A DNA stretch of 64,000 nt, taken from the NCBI GenBank assembly GCA_014706295.1, contig JACSVZ010000003.1, positions 787,320-851,319 on the forward strand. Direction: 5' to 3'. Below the pieces are notes generated by a model. That model did not search any database. It was not told the origin of the DNA and saw only the letters and a program-made list of their open reading frames with translations. This DNA is from Lycocorax pyrrhopterus obiensis (taxonomy: Eukaryota; Chordata; Aves; Passeriformes; Paradisaeidae). Numbering within the stretch: the first letter of the stretch is position 1; each line of letters opens with the position of its first letter. Of the stretch, positions 1-13,394 are shown piece after piece. The translations under genes were made by a program, and so were the position numbers.

Positions 1-799
1 ACAGGGTGGAGTTCCACCTCACTGGGGCTTCCCAGAGCCACCCCAGCACCCACCAAGGTCACTTCTCAAACCTCCTGGATGGGGAAATGACCCCAGGAGA
101 GTGCAGCCCTGAGGGACCCGGGCATGCCTGGAGCAGACAAGGCCACAGCCCAAGCTCAGCCCAAGCTCGGCCCATCCCTTCCTTCCCCCTTGGGATGTTG
201 CACCTCCTCTGCTACGGCAGAAGAGAATAAAAATTAAATTAAAGGCATCAAGTAGAAAAAAAATGAAATAAAACCACCCCAAACCCAAAAATACATTTAA
301 AATAGGTGCGTGCTCCCTTGCCCCTGGGAGTGTGTGGTGTTTCAGCCGTAAATTGGCACATGAAAGTGGGAGAGCGTAGCTAGGTAGGGATTCTTTTTTC
401 TCCTCAGCTCCACGGCTTTGGATACCTGTCTCGATTCCCTCCCACATCAGCATTCCCACACATTCCCACCCCCGTTCCCAGTGGCTGACATGCAGGTATA
501 CCTCTTTAGTTAATTAGAATTACTTTTAATTAGAAATATATGTAAATTATATAGAGTGTGCACAGCTTGAAGAGAGAAAAAAAAAAGAAAAGAAAGCAAA
601 CTTCCATTTCAATAGAAATTTGAACCTCTTGGAATCAGCTGCTTTTGTGACATCCTCGGAGTTATTGGCACTCCCACGCATAAATAAATAGTACCAGGAA
701 ATTTTACACCTGACATACTCTGCAGTAGACCTTTTTCCTTGCACATATTTGCTTTTCCTTCTCTTTTTGCCTCCACCACTCCCAGCCTCTCAGGATCAT
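1..799. other. Distal 3'UTR or downstream intergenic DNA
   Basis: No gene is recognised. The piece contains an A/T-rich homeodomain-like stretch at about 505-560 (TTAATTAG motifs) and A-rich runs at 570-600. It may be the end of a long TBX5 3'UTR if the ATTAAA near 524-529 is used. Confidence 0.4.
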
Positions 800-1916
800 T
801 TTCTGCCCCTTTTAAGCACGTTTATTTAATGTCTCGCTTCACACAGCCACACTGATATCCCTTTTTGTTTCCTTTTCTTTTGGAGAGGAAGCAAAGGAAC
901 ACGGGAGAAAATGAAGGCCCGGGATCGCAAACAAGCGTCATCATCATCATTTTTGTGAGCAAACTTTTTCCTCTCGGTGTCTGCATCCTCTCCCCCCGCG
1001 GCAGCTGGCTCGGAGCCTGGCTGTCCACACGCCGCTAAAAATCCAGCAGGAGTCGAGCTGTGGGTGTTTGCAAGCTTGGAAATAACCCCACGCTTCCGTC
1101 AGAGACAGCTGAGGGACCAGGAAAGACCAGGAGAGGGGAAGGGAAGAGAAGCAAGAGAATTACAAGTGAGAAAGGAGATGAGGGGATGGTTTATGGGATG
1201 GATCCTGGAGAGAATTTTGGGGAATTTGTAAGGACACAGCTCCCTGTGGGAGCAATTTCACTCTTGGCACAATGCCTGGGCGAGGCAGGTACTGAATTTC
1301 TTTATTTGGGGGTTCTCAGTACCTCTTTCTGTCGAAAAGGAACAAAGATAACACTAATCAAAAAAAAAAAAAGAAACACCACTCCAAAATCCACCCTTGG
1401 TAAAAAGGGCCGGTGTCTTTTTCTTTTTTTTTTCTGAGAAAATGGAAAGAAAAAATATATATATTATTATTTATTATATAACATTGTCAACATCAACACC
1501 ACAAAAAAAAAAGTAACATCCTAATTGTTCTCGTTCAAGCATTCTGACCATGGTGAGAAAGGCAGCAGGAGTTTGGTGTCCCTTGGAGAACAAAAAGAGC
1601 AGAAGGGCAGGGGGGACGAGGGTGGTGGCAGCAACACAAACTGGGTGGGACCGTGGAGAGGGAGAAGTGTGCTGGGCTGTTGGCTTTTCTTTTGAAACAA
1701 AAGAAAACAAAAGGGGGGTCGGGGCAAGTCACACGGAGGCCGATGGCTTCCAGCCGCGGTTTCAGTCAGTGTCCGTCCCTCTCGAGTGCTAGCGGTGAAC
1801 ATTCCCTTGGAGGAGTCTTGCAGAATGCTTTGTTATCAACAGGGGGATCCTTTTCCTCTTCCTTCTCCCGTTTTCTCGGACTCTCCCGTGGCTCCGGCAC
1901 TTCCCTGCCCCCCTGG
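800..1916 (-). other. TBX5: TBX5 3'UTR (extent uncertain)
   Basis: Sequence downstream of the stop codon on the minus strand. Candidate AATAAA polyadenylation signals on that strand lie at 1475-1470, 1306-1301 and 826-821, with an ATTAAA near 529-524. The A/T-rich runs at 1440-1480 and the T/A-rich block 480-560 look like typical 3'UTR sequence. I cannot decide which site is used, so the lower limit is a guess. Confidence 0.5.
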
Positions 1917-2494
1917 TTAGCTGTTCTCGCTCCACTCTGGCACCATCCCCACGCCGTGCACCGAGTGGTACTGGTGGGGCGACAGGGTTCGAGGCACGCC
2001 GTGGGAATACAGGAATTCCGCCGGCTGGAGGCTGCTGGGAGGGGACTGGATGCCCGTTTGAGGTCCACACTGCCTCACGATGGGCTGGTGAGAGCTTTGG
2101 TGCTGGAACATGCTGTGGGTGTCGGCGATTTGGGGCGACGTGTGGTTGGCCACGCTGCCCAGGCGGGGCATGAGCGGCCCCGAGGTGAAGTGGGCAGAGA
2201 AATGCTGGTAGGGTAACCTGTCCATGGGCTGCATGGCAGACACTGTGCAACTGCTGTACGAGGGCACGCTGGGCCACGTGTTACAGCTGATGTCCTCCAG
2301 GCTGGGCACGGGCTCCGTGGGCGGCGCCGAGCTGGCGTACATGCAGGCCTGGCGCTGCGCCGACTCAGTCCTGTACGACGTGTTCAGTCCCTGCTGCTGC
2401 GGGTAACTGGACCTGTAGAAAGGGTCCTCGTCTGCTGGAGAGGTTTCCATGTAGGGCTTCTTGTAGGGATGCTCGGTGGTGGAACATTCCTCAT
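1917..2494 (-). CDS. TBX5: TBX5 coding exon 9 (stop codon), residues 329-519
   Basis: The last exon begins with AT completing Asp328, then [19 protein letters not shown], and ends [10 protein letters not shown] followed by TAA at 1919-1917. It carries the Pro/Ser/Gln-rich transactivation region, with conserved blocks [42 protein letters not shown] and [20 protein letters not shown]. The acceptor is CAACAG|AT. The most variable part relative to mammals is around residues 439-465. The exon continues into the 3'UTR. Confidence 0.97.
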
Positions 2495-3044
2495 CTGTTG
2501 GGAGAGAAAAGTCCCGGTAGCCACCAAGGATAACGTGCCTGCAGCTGAGCCTCCCTCTCTGTTGTCCCGGTTTTACTGAGGACAATCCGACACTGCCCTC
2601 AGTGTAAATCCCCATCGGTTCCTTGGAACCGACCTCAATCTGTCCTGTGGAAAACAAGCCTTGCACTTGGCCCTCTCTGCTGGAGTGGGGAAGGGATTAG
2701 CCACGAGCTCTGGGAGGAAAATCAGGATGCTGGAGGGATCCTGAGGTTTATCTTGCCTGGTGATCCCCACACACACTCCCCATCTCCTTCCCGCTGCCAC
2801 TTTGACCTGAGGAATAACATCTGCTTGTGACCTCGGCACCTTCCAGGGTCCCCAGTCCCAGCCAGGAGGCTCAGAGCTGATGCTGTCAACTCAAATCCTT
2901 TACAACAAAACACTTCCACGAGAAAAAGAGACAAAAAAGGAGATCACAATAAAAGTCCTCCCAGGAGAGCACCAGCAATGGCACGGTTGGGACAATCAGA
3001 TTTGGAGTTTGACAGCCCCAACCTTCAGCTCTGCCAAGGCAGCT

Positions 3045-3096
3045 GGGCACATAAATCCACACGGGGCTGTGGGCACATAAATCCACACAGGGCTGT
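3045..3096. repeat. 26-bp tandem duplication
   Basis: Two adjacent copies, 3045-3070 and 3071-3096, each beginning GGGCACATAAATCCACAC, with a single difference between them. This is a recent local duplication in intron 8; no function is suggested. Confidence 0.85.
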
Positions 3097-6000
3097 GTGC
3101 TGGAGCCAAGGAGAAAAGTAAATTTCACAGCTAGAAACAACAAGGCACATCTTGCAGAGCCCTTTGTTTCCTGCAGCATCCCAGGCCAGCAGAGGGATGG
3201 AGATAAACAATTTAGGTGAAATCTCCAGGGTGAAGCCAAATGAATAAATGAATGTGCACTTATTTATTCATTCGCAGGGTCATCAAATGAAATCCAGCTC
3301 TGCTGGAATGGATGGCAAAATTCCCAGGGACGAGCACTTCACCAAGAGATTTTAAGGACAGCGTGGCAAGGGAAGGGGAGCTTGTTCTGACACGGATTAA
3401 CTTTGCTGCTGCTTCAAAAACAAGATTTCTGGTGCAGGCAGGAAAACATCCCACTTGGTTAGAGCCCTCCTGGCTGCACCCTTTTAGCAGGGTCAAATTT
3501 GAAAGAAATTTGGAACAAATTACCCTTTACAATTTTTTTAGCTGTAATTTTTTTCACCCCTGAAATACAAAGGAGATTAAAAAAACCCCCAATTTCACAG
3601 AGAGGAGGATTGAGAGCAGCTGCCCCACAAGATGTGGCTGCCAGGCTGCTCCGAGGGGAATGCTCATGTCACACCTTCAGGAGGGGCAGGTGGGCAGTGC
3701 GGGCACTTTTTGTTTCTTCTAAACACACACCTGCACATAACCCTTACTGCTCTGAACAGCCCTGAGGTTCTCCTGGAAGCTGCACCCTCTCTGCATGTAA
3801 AATAACCCACTATTCCCACCCAGGGGTCTTCCAAGTCCAGCTGGAACAGCTGCTGCTGTTCATCTGGTCTGACAGTCCCCCAAAGAGCAGGGACTGAGGG
3901 ACACCGTGGGGACATTCCCCCCAGTGGCCTTTGGCTTGGCAATACCATAAATTTAGCTGGAAAGCCACAGTCCCGTTCCTTTCCTCCTGACAACATCAAA
4001 GCCTGGCTCCTTCACCTCAGCAATGCAGAGCCCTGATAATCAAGTTCCTCCTCTGCCTTCCCTGTAACAGCAGGATGGGATAAAGGAGCAATTCCGTCCC
4101 GTTTTTAAAACCAGCTGGAACAGTAAGCAGGGAGATGCAGGAACGTGTCACCCTCCTCAGCCCTGCTCAGGTCCACGGTGTGCAGGAGCAGGGGAGAGGA
4201 TGGAGTCCCCTGAAAGCCAAAAGCTGGAGGCACAGGTCTAACCTCTCCCCTGGTCTCAGCTCCATGACAGGAGGGACATCTGGGAGAACAGCCTGAGCCG
4301 GAGCTTTTATGGACAGTGTAAAAAGTTTGGATTCCTAACCCACCGCTGAGTAATAAGAACACTGGGGCGGAAAAACAATGTCTTGTAAAATGCAGCATTG
4401 TTCTGCTAATAAAGTTTTCAGCATTAAACCGCATCACTCTGCTGGCACCAGAAATCATTGGCTTGGGGTTTGACTGTTTATTTTATTTTGATTTTTTTAA
4501 ATATACAACACAAACCAGTCAAACTCTGTTTTTCCGTTGTGTAAAACTGCCTGACTTACAACCTGAGCTTGCTGATTTTTCCATTTAGCCCAGACATTTC
4601 TCTGCCTGCCACAGCCCAGCCGGGCAGAGCCGCAGCGTCACGGAACCGCTTCCAGAATTCAGCACAGGTGAAGAGGGAAAAACAAAGCCAGCCAGGATTT
4701 CAGTGCAAACCCCATAGGTGCCCTCTGTCCTTCTGTAAGCTCTCAGGATCACTCTGCTGGCCCCTCTAGAGCCAGGCTCGCCCATGTTTTGTGTGGAAAG
4801 GGATTTTAAGGTGTCTAAGGAACTTGTTCCCATCTCCAAACAGGACCTAGGCACTAACAGAGGAACACAGCCTGCCCTAACAGCTCCTGCCTGTCCTCCT
4901 GCCCCTCTTCCCGGTGATTTCCCGTCTATAGAGCCTCAAAGTGCTGGAAAGGGAAGAGAATGGTCCATGTGCATCATGAGGTGGGATGGGGCAGACCAGA
5001 GAGCCTGAGCTGGTGCTGGCTGAGGGATTTACACCGGGCCAGGCTCTCTGGTCCTGTCCCACCGCTCCTCATGGAGGAGACCAGAGCCAGCACAGAGCAG
5101 CTGAAGAGCATCCCCAGGGTGTGTGGAGCAGATCAAGGCGTGGAAAAGGGATATCATCAGTGACAAAAGGAGCACAAGACAAACAAATCTCTCATGTGAT
5201 GTCAAATGTTGCAGTTTCAACTCATCCCACGGGCTCTGGAGCCTGGACAGTGCAGCTCAAGGCCATAATCCCGTCCCTCAAGGTCCTCTTACCTCCTCCT
5301 ATCAATGCAAGCAGGACACAATGGAGACTGAGCTGCCTGCTCAGGGTTTGATTCCCTGAGCAGCTCCTTGTCCTTTTCCAGGTGCTCCTGAGCCCTCAGG
5401 GGGGTTGTTGGCCATCCTGGGAGTTGTCCTGACCATCCCCCACTGTTGTGGCTATTCTTGGAAGACGAGGGTGGTGATCAGCTCTGGGGAGCAGCCCCTC
5501 GATCCTGCACAAGCCTCAAAAAGCAGGAGGTGCTGCCAAGCAGGGGAAGCTGCCAGCGCCGGGGAGAAGCTGCTCCGAAGCGAATCCAAGGAAAACGGAG
5601 CCTGAAGAATGGGGTGGAAACTGGCTCCCTCACAAGGAATTTGATGATCTGTCTAATGAAGGAGCTTGAGCGAGAGCATGAGCGCTTCCAAGATTTCCGG
5701 TATTTACTACTTCCAGCTGGGCTGTAAATACCACACAAATGGCTTTTTAAATGGAATTCTCCCAATTCCAAGATCAGGGCCATGTAGAATGAAACGCAAA
5801 CATGGAAAGCCTCTGGACTTCAGGGTGCACTGGGCCCTCCTGTCCCCCTGGTGTAAGTCAGGGGAGCTCCTTTCCTACCCATGACACTCAGCTCCCCGGG
5901 ATGGAAGACAATGAGGAATGGGACAAGACTGCTTTGGTTTTCAGAGCTCACCCACCCTTCCAGGGCATTACAGGAGGTTCATCCCAACTTTGTGAGGGAG

Positions 6001-6367
6001 ACACAATGGGTGATTATCACTAACTCTGTTGTTTTATCCAGTCTGGATTCCAGCATGGATCTGGCACAAGCCTGAAAAGCCAATACTGGGGTGCAAGAGT
6101 GACAAAGTTTGTCCAAGAAGGAAAGGACAAGGAAAATTCAGTCCAAATGAACGTCTCTAAAGGGCAAACAAGTCCTAAATCCTAAGGCATGGAACCTAAG
6201 GCACGCCAGTCATTCCAGCTATTGCACTGTTTGTAATGTGGCTGTGTTGTACTGGAACACCACAGGGCTATGGGGCAGGGACCATCCAGCCCCCAAAGGC
6301 TGGGATCTTTTCCACAGGCAGCAAGTTGCCAGCACTGCCTGCAGAGGCACCTGTGACAGGAGAGCAG

Positions 6368-6735
6368 GATCACAGGATGGGTCAGGCTGGAAGGGACCAG
6401 AGTGGGTTATCCAGCCCAACCTCCCTGCTCCAGCAGGGCCATCCCAGAGCACAGGGCACAGGACTGTGTCCAGAAAATTCTGGAATATCTCCAGCGAGGA
6501 GACTCCACACCCTCTTGGGCAGCCTGACTGGTGCTTGGTCACAGGAAAGTTCTTCCTCACGGTCAGATGGAAGCTCCCAGGCACCAGTTCCTGCCCGTTG
6601 TCCTGTGGCTGGACACCACAGAGCAGAGCTGTTCCAGCCGCTGGCCCCTCCCTGCAGGCACTGACAGACACTGATGGGGTCCCTCTCAGTCAAGGCTGGC
6701 CCAGCGCCCTCAGCCTTTCCTCATTAGGGATATGA
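6368..6735 (-). mobile_element. CR1 LINE fragment, minus orientation
   Basis: The + strand reads as the reverse complement of a CR1 3' end: the cue GGGTCAGGCTGGAAGGGACC near 6379, then the 'ccaacctccctgctc' block, 'atctccag...gagactccacacc', 'gttcttcctcac' and 'cctcagcctttcctca' at the far end. These are hallmark CR1 phrases in bird genomes. The copy is 5'-truncated and diverged, with no open frame. Confidence 0.85.
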
Positions 6736-8639
6736 AGCTGCTGAAACCACAGTGCCACGAGAGTGTGGCTGCCCAGCAAATCCTGGGTGTATCCCGGCCC
6801 CCTGAACATCTCCTCCCCACACAGGGAGTCCCTTCCTCATCCTCAGTGTCCCACAGCCACCCTGCTCTGGGCTCCACTGCACCTCAGCTCGAGCCTTGGC
6901 CAACTCATTGCATCTCCAGACATCAGCAGGATGAGCAGCGTGTCCCCCAAGAGACACACCTGAATTGTGTCCTGTAGATTCTTTGAGGGGAAAAAGCAAA
7001 GCTGGGTGGGATGTGGGAGATGTCAGTTCAACAAAGAGGTGCCTGTTCTTGAGGAGAAGGTGTAAAGGCATCCCTGTACCTGCACCAACCTCATCAGAGC
7101 AGGAAGGAGATGGAAGATAAATCCTTCCCCAGGGTTGTGTCCAAGTTGGGGGGCTGAAGGATACGGTCCTCGCTGGTTGGAGCCAGTGGCTTCTGCCATG
7201 TCCCTCTTCTCCCTCAGAGTGCCAACTTGACAACTTTTATGACCTCCCCAGGGAGAGGCTGTTCCAGTCGCCTCCTGTTCAGCATCGCTAGCATCCCAGA
7301 AATCTGCCAAGTGGTTGGGATTGTGTAAGGCTGGGAGGGAGCAGAGGTTTAGCGGGATGGCTGTTTAGTCCACAGGATGTCTGAGAGACAGGATAATACA
7401 AGGGAAAACAAGCCCCAGTATCCTAACTGAGACGTGGGGCTGAATGAAAGACACGCGGCAAGCTGCCTGCTGCTGAGGCCTTCTCCAAGCACGACAATGG
7501 GACAGGGAGAGGTGGAGAGCAACCAGAAAAAAGACAAAGCTCCAACTGCTCTTTGTGTCAGCCTAAAAATCCACGTCAAGAACTGCAGCCACTCCTCGGT
7601 GAGATGCAGGGTTGGAGCTGATCTGTCCTCTCAGGACCAGTGACTGTCACCTGCCATCAGCAACCCCAGTGTGGAGCTGGGATACAAGGCAGGATGATCC
7701 TTGCCATTCCCCATGCCTGGAAAAGCGACCCCATTGCAGCACAACCGGGTCATTCCCAATGCTGTGACCCTGCCCTCCCACCTGCACACCAGGAATTACC
7801 AGATTGGGAGCTCTGGGATGTGTCCTTCCTTCCTTTCTCAGCCAGGAGAGCATCACCTCCCTGAAGCCTTCGGAGATAACAACCCCTGGCAGCCCTGCTG
7901 CTCTCCCCTAATGTAATTCCATATCAGATCTCCACAGTGAATCCATCTTGCCTTGACAGCTAAGAACAACACTGCCAACCACAGAGAATAATCCTTGTCT
8001 TAGGTCACCAGGAAAGCAGAAGTTGAACAAGGCTCCTTTGAGCTGGGTGAACACAGAGCTGTTCCTAGCTGAGCCTAACTCAAGGCTTGGCCCTGATTGA
8101 AAAGGATGCAGAGAAACATCAGGAGATGTCAAAGCTGGAAGGAGACTGGCTTGGAAAACAGTGGTGGAATTCACCCCAGAAGATGCAGACAGCAGCTGGT
8201 CTCAAACCCAGCTGAACTGCCCTCTGCTCCCGAGGGCACTTATCCATAACCACAGCCCTGGGAAAGGAAATAATCTGCTTGAGATAAATCCTGAACTGCT
8301 GGGGAGGAGTCAGTGCTTGGGGAGTGGATAATCCAACACAATCAATGAGATTTCCAGTCCAGAAAATGGGCAGAGGGGCAATAGGAGCAAACACACTCCT
8401 GCTTTTGGGTTTTCTGAGGTGGTGAGGCTTGATAACTGTTTGGCAGAAATGTAGGAAAGCAGGGGAACTGTGAGGGAAAACTCAGAAATGAGAGGCTGGA
8501 ACAGCAGAAAAAGAGGAATATTATACGGAGGATTATTTTCCCATGTCCAACAAAGATCCTTGCTGGTGCTGGAAGGAAGTTCCATGCTCAGCGACATGAA
8601 ACCTTGGATCAGGCTCTGATTTATCCGAACCGAATTGCT

Positions 8640-9110
8640 CATCTCTAGCAAATTATTTTCTTTTCCTTTTAATTAATTTCACTTTGCAAAGGGCTGCTCG
8701 GCAGCTCAGGCTGGCTCTCTGGTTCCCATTAACTTCGTGTTTCTTTCCTGTAAGCCCTGCTGGCTGTTTTCGATTTACCCAAGGCACGGGGAGGGAAGAG
8801 AAAAGGGCGCAGGGAGGGAAGCCGAGGCTCGGGGACACCCAGCCCCGCGGAAGAAGCCGGTGGTATCGGGCAGGACGCTGCTCCTCTTTGATTAAAGCGT
8901 TTGGCGGCTTTGATAAAAGGCCCTTAACTGCTTGTGCCACTCCAGCCGTGGCTGAGATAATGAGGGGCCGTCGGCCCTGCAGACAAGGCCTCCCTCGGCC
9001 GGCCCGCGCTGTCGCGAGGGCCACGCAGGCCAAAGGGCCGGGAGCTTTATTCCAGGGCAGATAGTCGTGGCTTTTGTGACAATAAGAGGAAGTGAGATAA
9101 TTGGGGGATT
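8640..9110. promoter_or_regulatory. Candidate intronic enhancer with four GATA motifs
   Basis: Intron 8 segment with TGATAA at 8911, AGATAA at 8955, AGATAG at 9059 and AGATAA at 9095, plus TTAATTAATT near 8670 and a CpG-rich core at 8990-9030. The composition and motif density stand out from flanking intron. Known TBX5 heart enhancers exist in mammals, but I cannot match this segment to one by eye. Confidence 0.35.
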
Positions 9111-10685
9111 GAGGGAAACCACCCATGGAGACACCACTTAGCGGGAATCCCAAAACTGGAAGGAAAGCTCTGTTGATTCCTTATCGCGTTACAATGCGGA
9201 GGCGAATGATGAATTGCCCCGCGGGGCAGGGACACGCAGCAGTCAGGGCTTGTCCCGAGGACTGGTTGCCATTTGGGCCAGCTTGTTTTGGTTAGTTTCG
9301 GCAAAAAGGGGAAGAGGAGAGGTGAAAGCTCAGCTCCCAGGACAGAGGAGCTGAGAAAGGACTCCCAGGAGCTGCAGCTCCCAGCACCGAGGAGGGATCA
9401 CAGGCTGGGATGTTCCATCACCAGCAGTGGGACTTTACAGCACCCCAGCACCTCACACCCACAGCAGCCCAGAGGTAAAACAGGCCACATGCCCCACCCC
9501 TGAGCTGGGGGACATTTTGGGACACCACAATCTCCTTATTCCCTGCCTTACAGCCAGCTCGAGGCCAGCATCCCCATTTCCAGTCCCAGCTCTGACACAT
9601 TCTATGTGAGCACAGTCACCCGGTCAGCTGCAGGGGACAGAAAATGCCGCCTCTTTTCCACTGATTACCTCAATCTCAGGAAAACATTAGGATTCCTCAG
9701 CCTTTTTTACTTTGCATACCTGTACACAACACACATGCTCCTACAACGTCCAGGGGATTCACCAAGGACGTGGGAGAGAATTCCAGTGCCCTCCTGCCTC
9801 CTCTGCCAGCACTTCCCAGTGTTCCCCACCTTAGACTGCGTGTCTGCACATCCCAGTGCTCCAGGGGTTATGTTGCTAAAAATAATGACATGTGTCTGAC
9901 TGATAGGGCCGTGCAGGGAAGCGGGAAGGGATCTGCTGTGGGGACAAATTCCTGGTGCACTCGGAGCCACCATGCTTGCTGCCTGCTGGTAGCTTTTTCA
10001 TGGAGTAAATCCTGACAAAGGGAACGGGGTCGGCACAAACCAGCTCCTGCCCACCCCTTGTTGCACCCAGCCCTGGAAATCTTTTTTCCAAGTAAAACTG
10101 ACCTAAAGCTTTTGCTGTCTCAGTCCTACAAGTGGTGCTGCATCTAAGCATTCCCACTGCTTTGGGAGAGGAAGGCAGTGACAAGGAACCACTCGCTCCT
10201 GCCCAGAACAATTATCCCCTCACTATCGGGGGCTCTTCACGCCAGGACGAGCCGAGCAGTCAGTGGAGAGCCCTCACAGTTTGATCCCTGAAGCTCTGTC
10301 AAAGCAGGTCAGTCGCAGCAGAAGGGAAGGAACATGGATATCATGGTTTTCAATCCCAGGCACCCTTCACCAGCCCGAGCATTTCTGCAGACAGAAAACT
10401 GTCTCCCAGCTGTGAGACAGCTCTGAGCCGAAAACTGGGCAAAATGCAAACTGTCAAGGTATCTCCAGCTGGAGATTAACCCTGTCTGAGGGGCTGAAGA
10501 TAAGTCATCTTTATCTGCAGCACCAGCTATCTTTCCAAATGTGGATTCACCCTGGGTGAAAGGCACTGCCAGCTCCCAAACAGCTCATTCCCAGCCCAGC
10601 AGAGATGGGATTTTAGGTGAGAGGAGTCTTGCTCAGCCTGGGGGAGCTGCCCACAACCCTCATCCCTCTCTCATCCTCCAGCACC

Positions 10686-10818
10686 ACTTGTTGAGTGCTG
10701 TTTTACCAAAAAACCAACTATTGGAGGCGGGAGATGAAGGGAAGTATTTTCTCACTAAATATCTAAAATATTCCCTTTCTTTCACTTTGATGTTTTTCCA
10801 TCCACAAAGACAGTTATC
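10686..10818. repeat. Direct repeat copy A (intron 8, beside exon 8)
   Basis: This segment of about 130 bp closely resembles 13891-14022 in the same orientation. Shared landmarks are CTATTGGAGG, a common run from GTATTTTCTCACTAAATATCT, and CCCTTTCTTTCACTTTGA. By eye about 85% of bases agree with one or two small gaps. It lies 86 nt past the exon 8 donor. It could be a local duplication or two copies of an unnamed dispersed repeat. Confidence 0.8.
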
Positions 10819-10904
10819 CATGGGGCTGTCCAAGGGGAGACATTGGGAAACAACGCTGACAGTCGCGTTAGGAGGGGGAGAACAGGGAGCAGCCAAGCTC
10901 TGAC

Positions 10905-11131
10905 CTTTTCTCTTGGTGCAGTGGTAGATCTGGCCGTGCTCCTGGGAGATGGGGTAGGGGTTGGCAGGCGGCAGCAGGTCCTGGGAGGTGCTGGACACCC
11001 CGTTCTCACACTGGTACTGGGAGCCCAGGTTGGAGGAGGCGGAAAGGACCCTGGTCTCGCCGCTGAAGGGGCTGTGATTCGAGGACACTTTCTGTCTCAC
11101 TGTGCTCCTGGGAACAACCGGGTACTCTTTA
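10905..11131 (-). CDS. TBX5: TBX5 coding exon 8, residues 253-327 with split codons 252 and 328
   Basis: Encodes [14 protein letters not shown] through HCTKRK, the linker after the T-box, ending with the basic KRK nuclear-localisation residues. The acceptor is TTGTAG|T and the donor AAAG|GTCAGA; the +3 to +6 donor bases are weaker than at the other exons. The length is 227 nt, not a multiple of three, so skipping would shift the frame. A pair of similar direct-repeat segments flanks this exon at 10686-10818 and 13891-14022. Confidence 0.96.
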
Positions 11132-13394
11132 CTACAAGCAAAGAAACAACGAAAAAAGAAACAAGTCAGCAAAGCAATCAATTAATAAATAGATCAGAGG
11201 ATTAATAAATGAAGGCGGCACATTAGTGTCATGGAGTTTGTTTAGGCTTTCAGGGAAATGGAGACATCCCTCCCAGGAGGCTGCAGCCCCGTCACACTTT
11301 ATCCATGCACTCGTTATTCCCTTTCAGTCCCCTTAAATTCATGCCTTTTCCACCACTGCTATTCCATACCCACACATGAAATAGATAAATGCAGTTTTAG
11401 CAAAATAAAGAAGATTTATATTTGCACATTGTAGCATTTATAAGCTGTACACTATTTATAATGTATCTGCAATATGCACATGCATGTAAATAAAAACCTC
11501 ATTTCTGCCCAGCTCACTTGGAAATGAATTAAATATTTAGGTCTACTTTCTTTTCCCCTTCTGGTAGTTGTTCCCATTCCTTTTCCCTGGAGTCTGTCAG
11601 CCTGGTTGTCCTGGATGGGGGATCCCTGCACCACAGACCAAGCTCAGAAAAGAGAAACAAATAAATCACCGAGATCTGATGCACACCAGAGCCTCAGCAG
11701 AGCCAGGATGGGAGGGAAAGCCTGGATTGTTCCCTTGCTCCCAGATTGGGTGGGAAGTCGGGATGCTTTGCCAACACCAGCTGGAAATCCCCTCTCCTCA
11801 AAGACCCTACAATGTTTTTTGGAGATGTTTCTCCAAGCACATCGGCAATGCGGCAACCCCAAGGATGATTCCTGCTCTGCAGGGAGAGCTGAAGCTGCAC
11901 AGGGGAGCTCAGACACTTCAGGGGAGGCACAAGTCTCCTCCCGAACCCAAAGACTTGCTAAAATGCACGAAGATCGGGTAGTACAGCACCCCCCGTGTCG
12001 CCCGGCTCAGAGCAGCCCCAAAGGGCTGATTCCAACACAAGTTTTCTCCTCTGAGCCTGCAACCATTGGACCAAGCTGGCTTTGAGGTACCCCCTCACCT
12101 GTCCAAAATCATCGTGCTGGAGCAAGGACAGCTCCTTAAATCCCATCCACAGGCTCGCCTGGCCACTTCTACGCAGAGGAGGAGCCCTGAAGCTCCAGTT
12201 GCACCCCTCAGAGAGGACCTATTGCTGCAGGACTCAGAACTTATTTACGAAATTTGACAATAACAATTACATAAACCTGCCCCAGCAGGGAGCTTTCATC
12301 CAAACCACTGCAGTGGTGGCTGCCAGAAACATCAGCAACCGAGCTGGAATGGAAGGGAAATTCACCCAGGAGCTCAAACCCAAAGAAATGTGGCTCTGGT
12401 TGGGCCCTGAAAGCTTTCCAAATCCCGGGCACTGGGGGCTCGCCAAGGAAAGCCTGATCCAAAGGTGGGGTTTCATCCCCTGAAGCAGCATTTTCTCAGA
12501 ACTAAAACCCAGGCTGTGCACAGGGAACAAAAGAGAGATGGACCGGGAGGAAGCAGAGATTTATCCCTCGGATGTTCAAGGCAGCAGCGGATGTCAGGAT
12601 GTGTGGTGGGATTCAGAGGACCTGCCTGACATACTGCACTTAATTCCACCAGGATCTCTTGCTGGAGGGCAGCTTTGGTGGCTTCTGGGGAAGGCCAAGA
12701 GCTGGGCCATCAAACCTCAGGGATGACCCTCAAATCTCCTGGGTTCTATGGGATCTCCCAGCCCTCCCAGGCCATGGTTTTGAGCTGCCTGCTCCACCTC
12801 CACACCGTGGTCCTCGAGGAAATGGTACCCACACAACAGCCCTAAGCTGCACCCCCACCTTGCTTCCCTTCCAAGGAGACATCTGCGAGGAGGCGACGCC
12901 TGGACGTGCTCTCCCTTAGCTCTCCTTCCTGAGGAGAGGCTGCATGGATTGGCTGGGCTCATCTCTCTCAGCCCCACACAACCAACTCCCAAAAAACGAC
13001 AGAGCCTCGTTTTGTTTCCAGTGGGCACCCAGAGCTGTGGTGGAGGAGAAGGAGGCACACACCATGGCATGGTGCCAGGCCGTGTGACACCTAAGGACAG
13101 TTTTTACTGCTAGATTTGGCCATGGTGGAGAAATCTTGTGATTCTCTGACCATTTTCAAAGGATGTCTCTTTGGAACATGGGATGGGATCTCCGTGGGGG
13201 TTTCTGACCATAGATTCTCAGAGGGACCCCGTAAAGGTCAGACCCTCGCTGTGCCAAGCCCCACACAAGCACTGAGGAGCCATCCCCACCCCAGGTACTT
13301 CTCACCCAAACCAACATTTCCTCTCTTTCAATGGAGAGCTGAGAGCAGGAAAAAATTAACAACCTGATTAGGGATTTTTTTCTTGATTAAAGAA

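Larger units (their letters stand above)
2495..10904 (-). other. TBX5: TBX5 intron 8 (8410 nt)
   Basis: GT-AG intron between exons 8 and 9. It holds a 26-bp tandem duplication (3045-3096), a small inverted repeat (arms 3239-3249 and 3262-3272), a consensus T-box half site at 3669-3676, a CR1 fragment (6368-6735), a possible enhancer (8640-9110) and one copy of a direct repeat (10686-10818). The rest is moderate-GC unique sequence with no coding signal. Confidence 0.9.
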
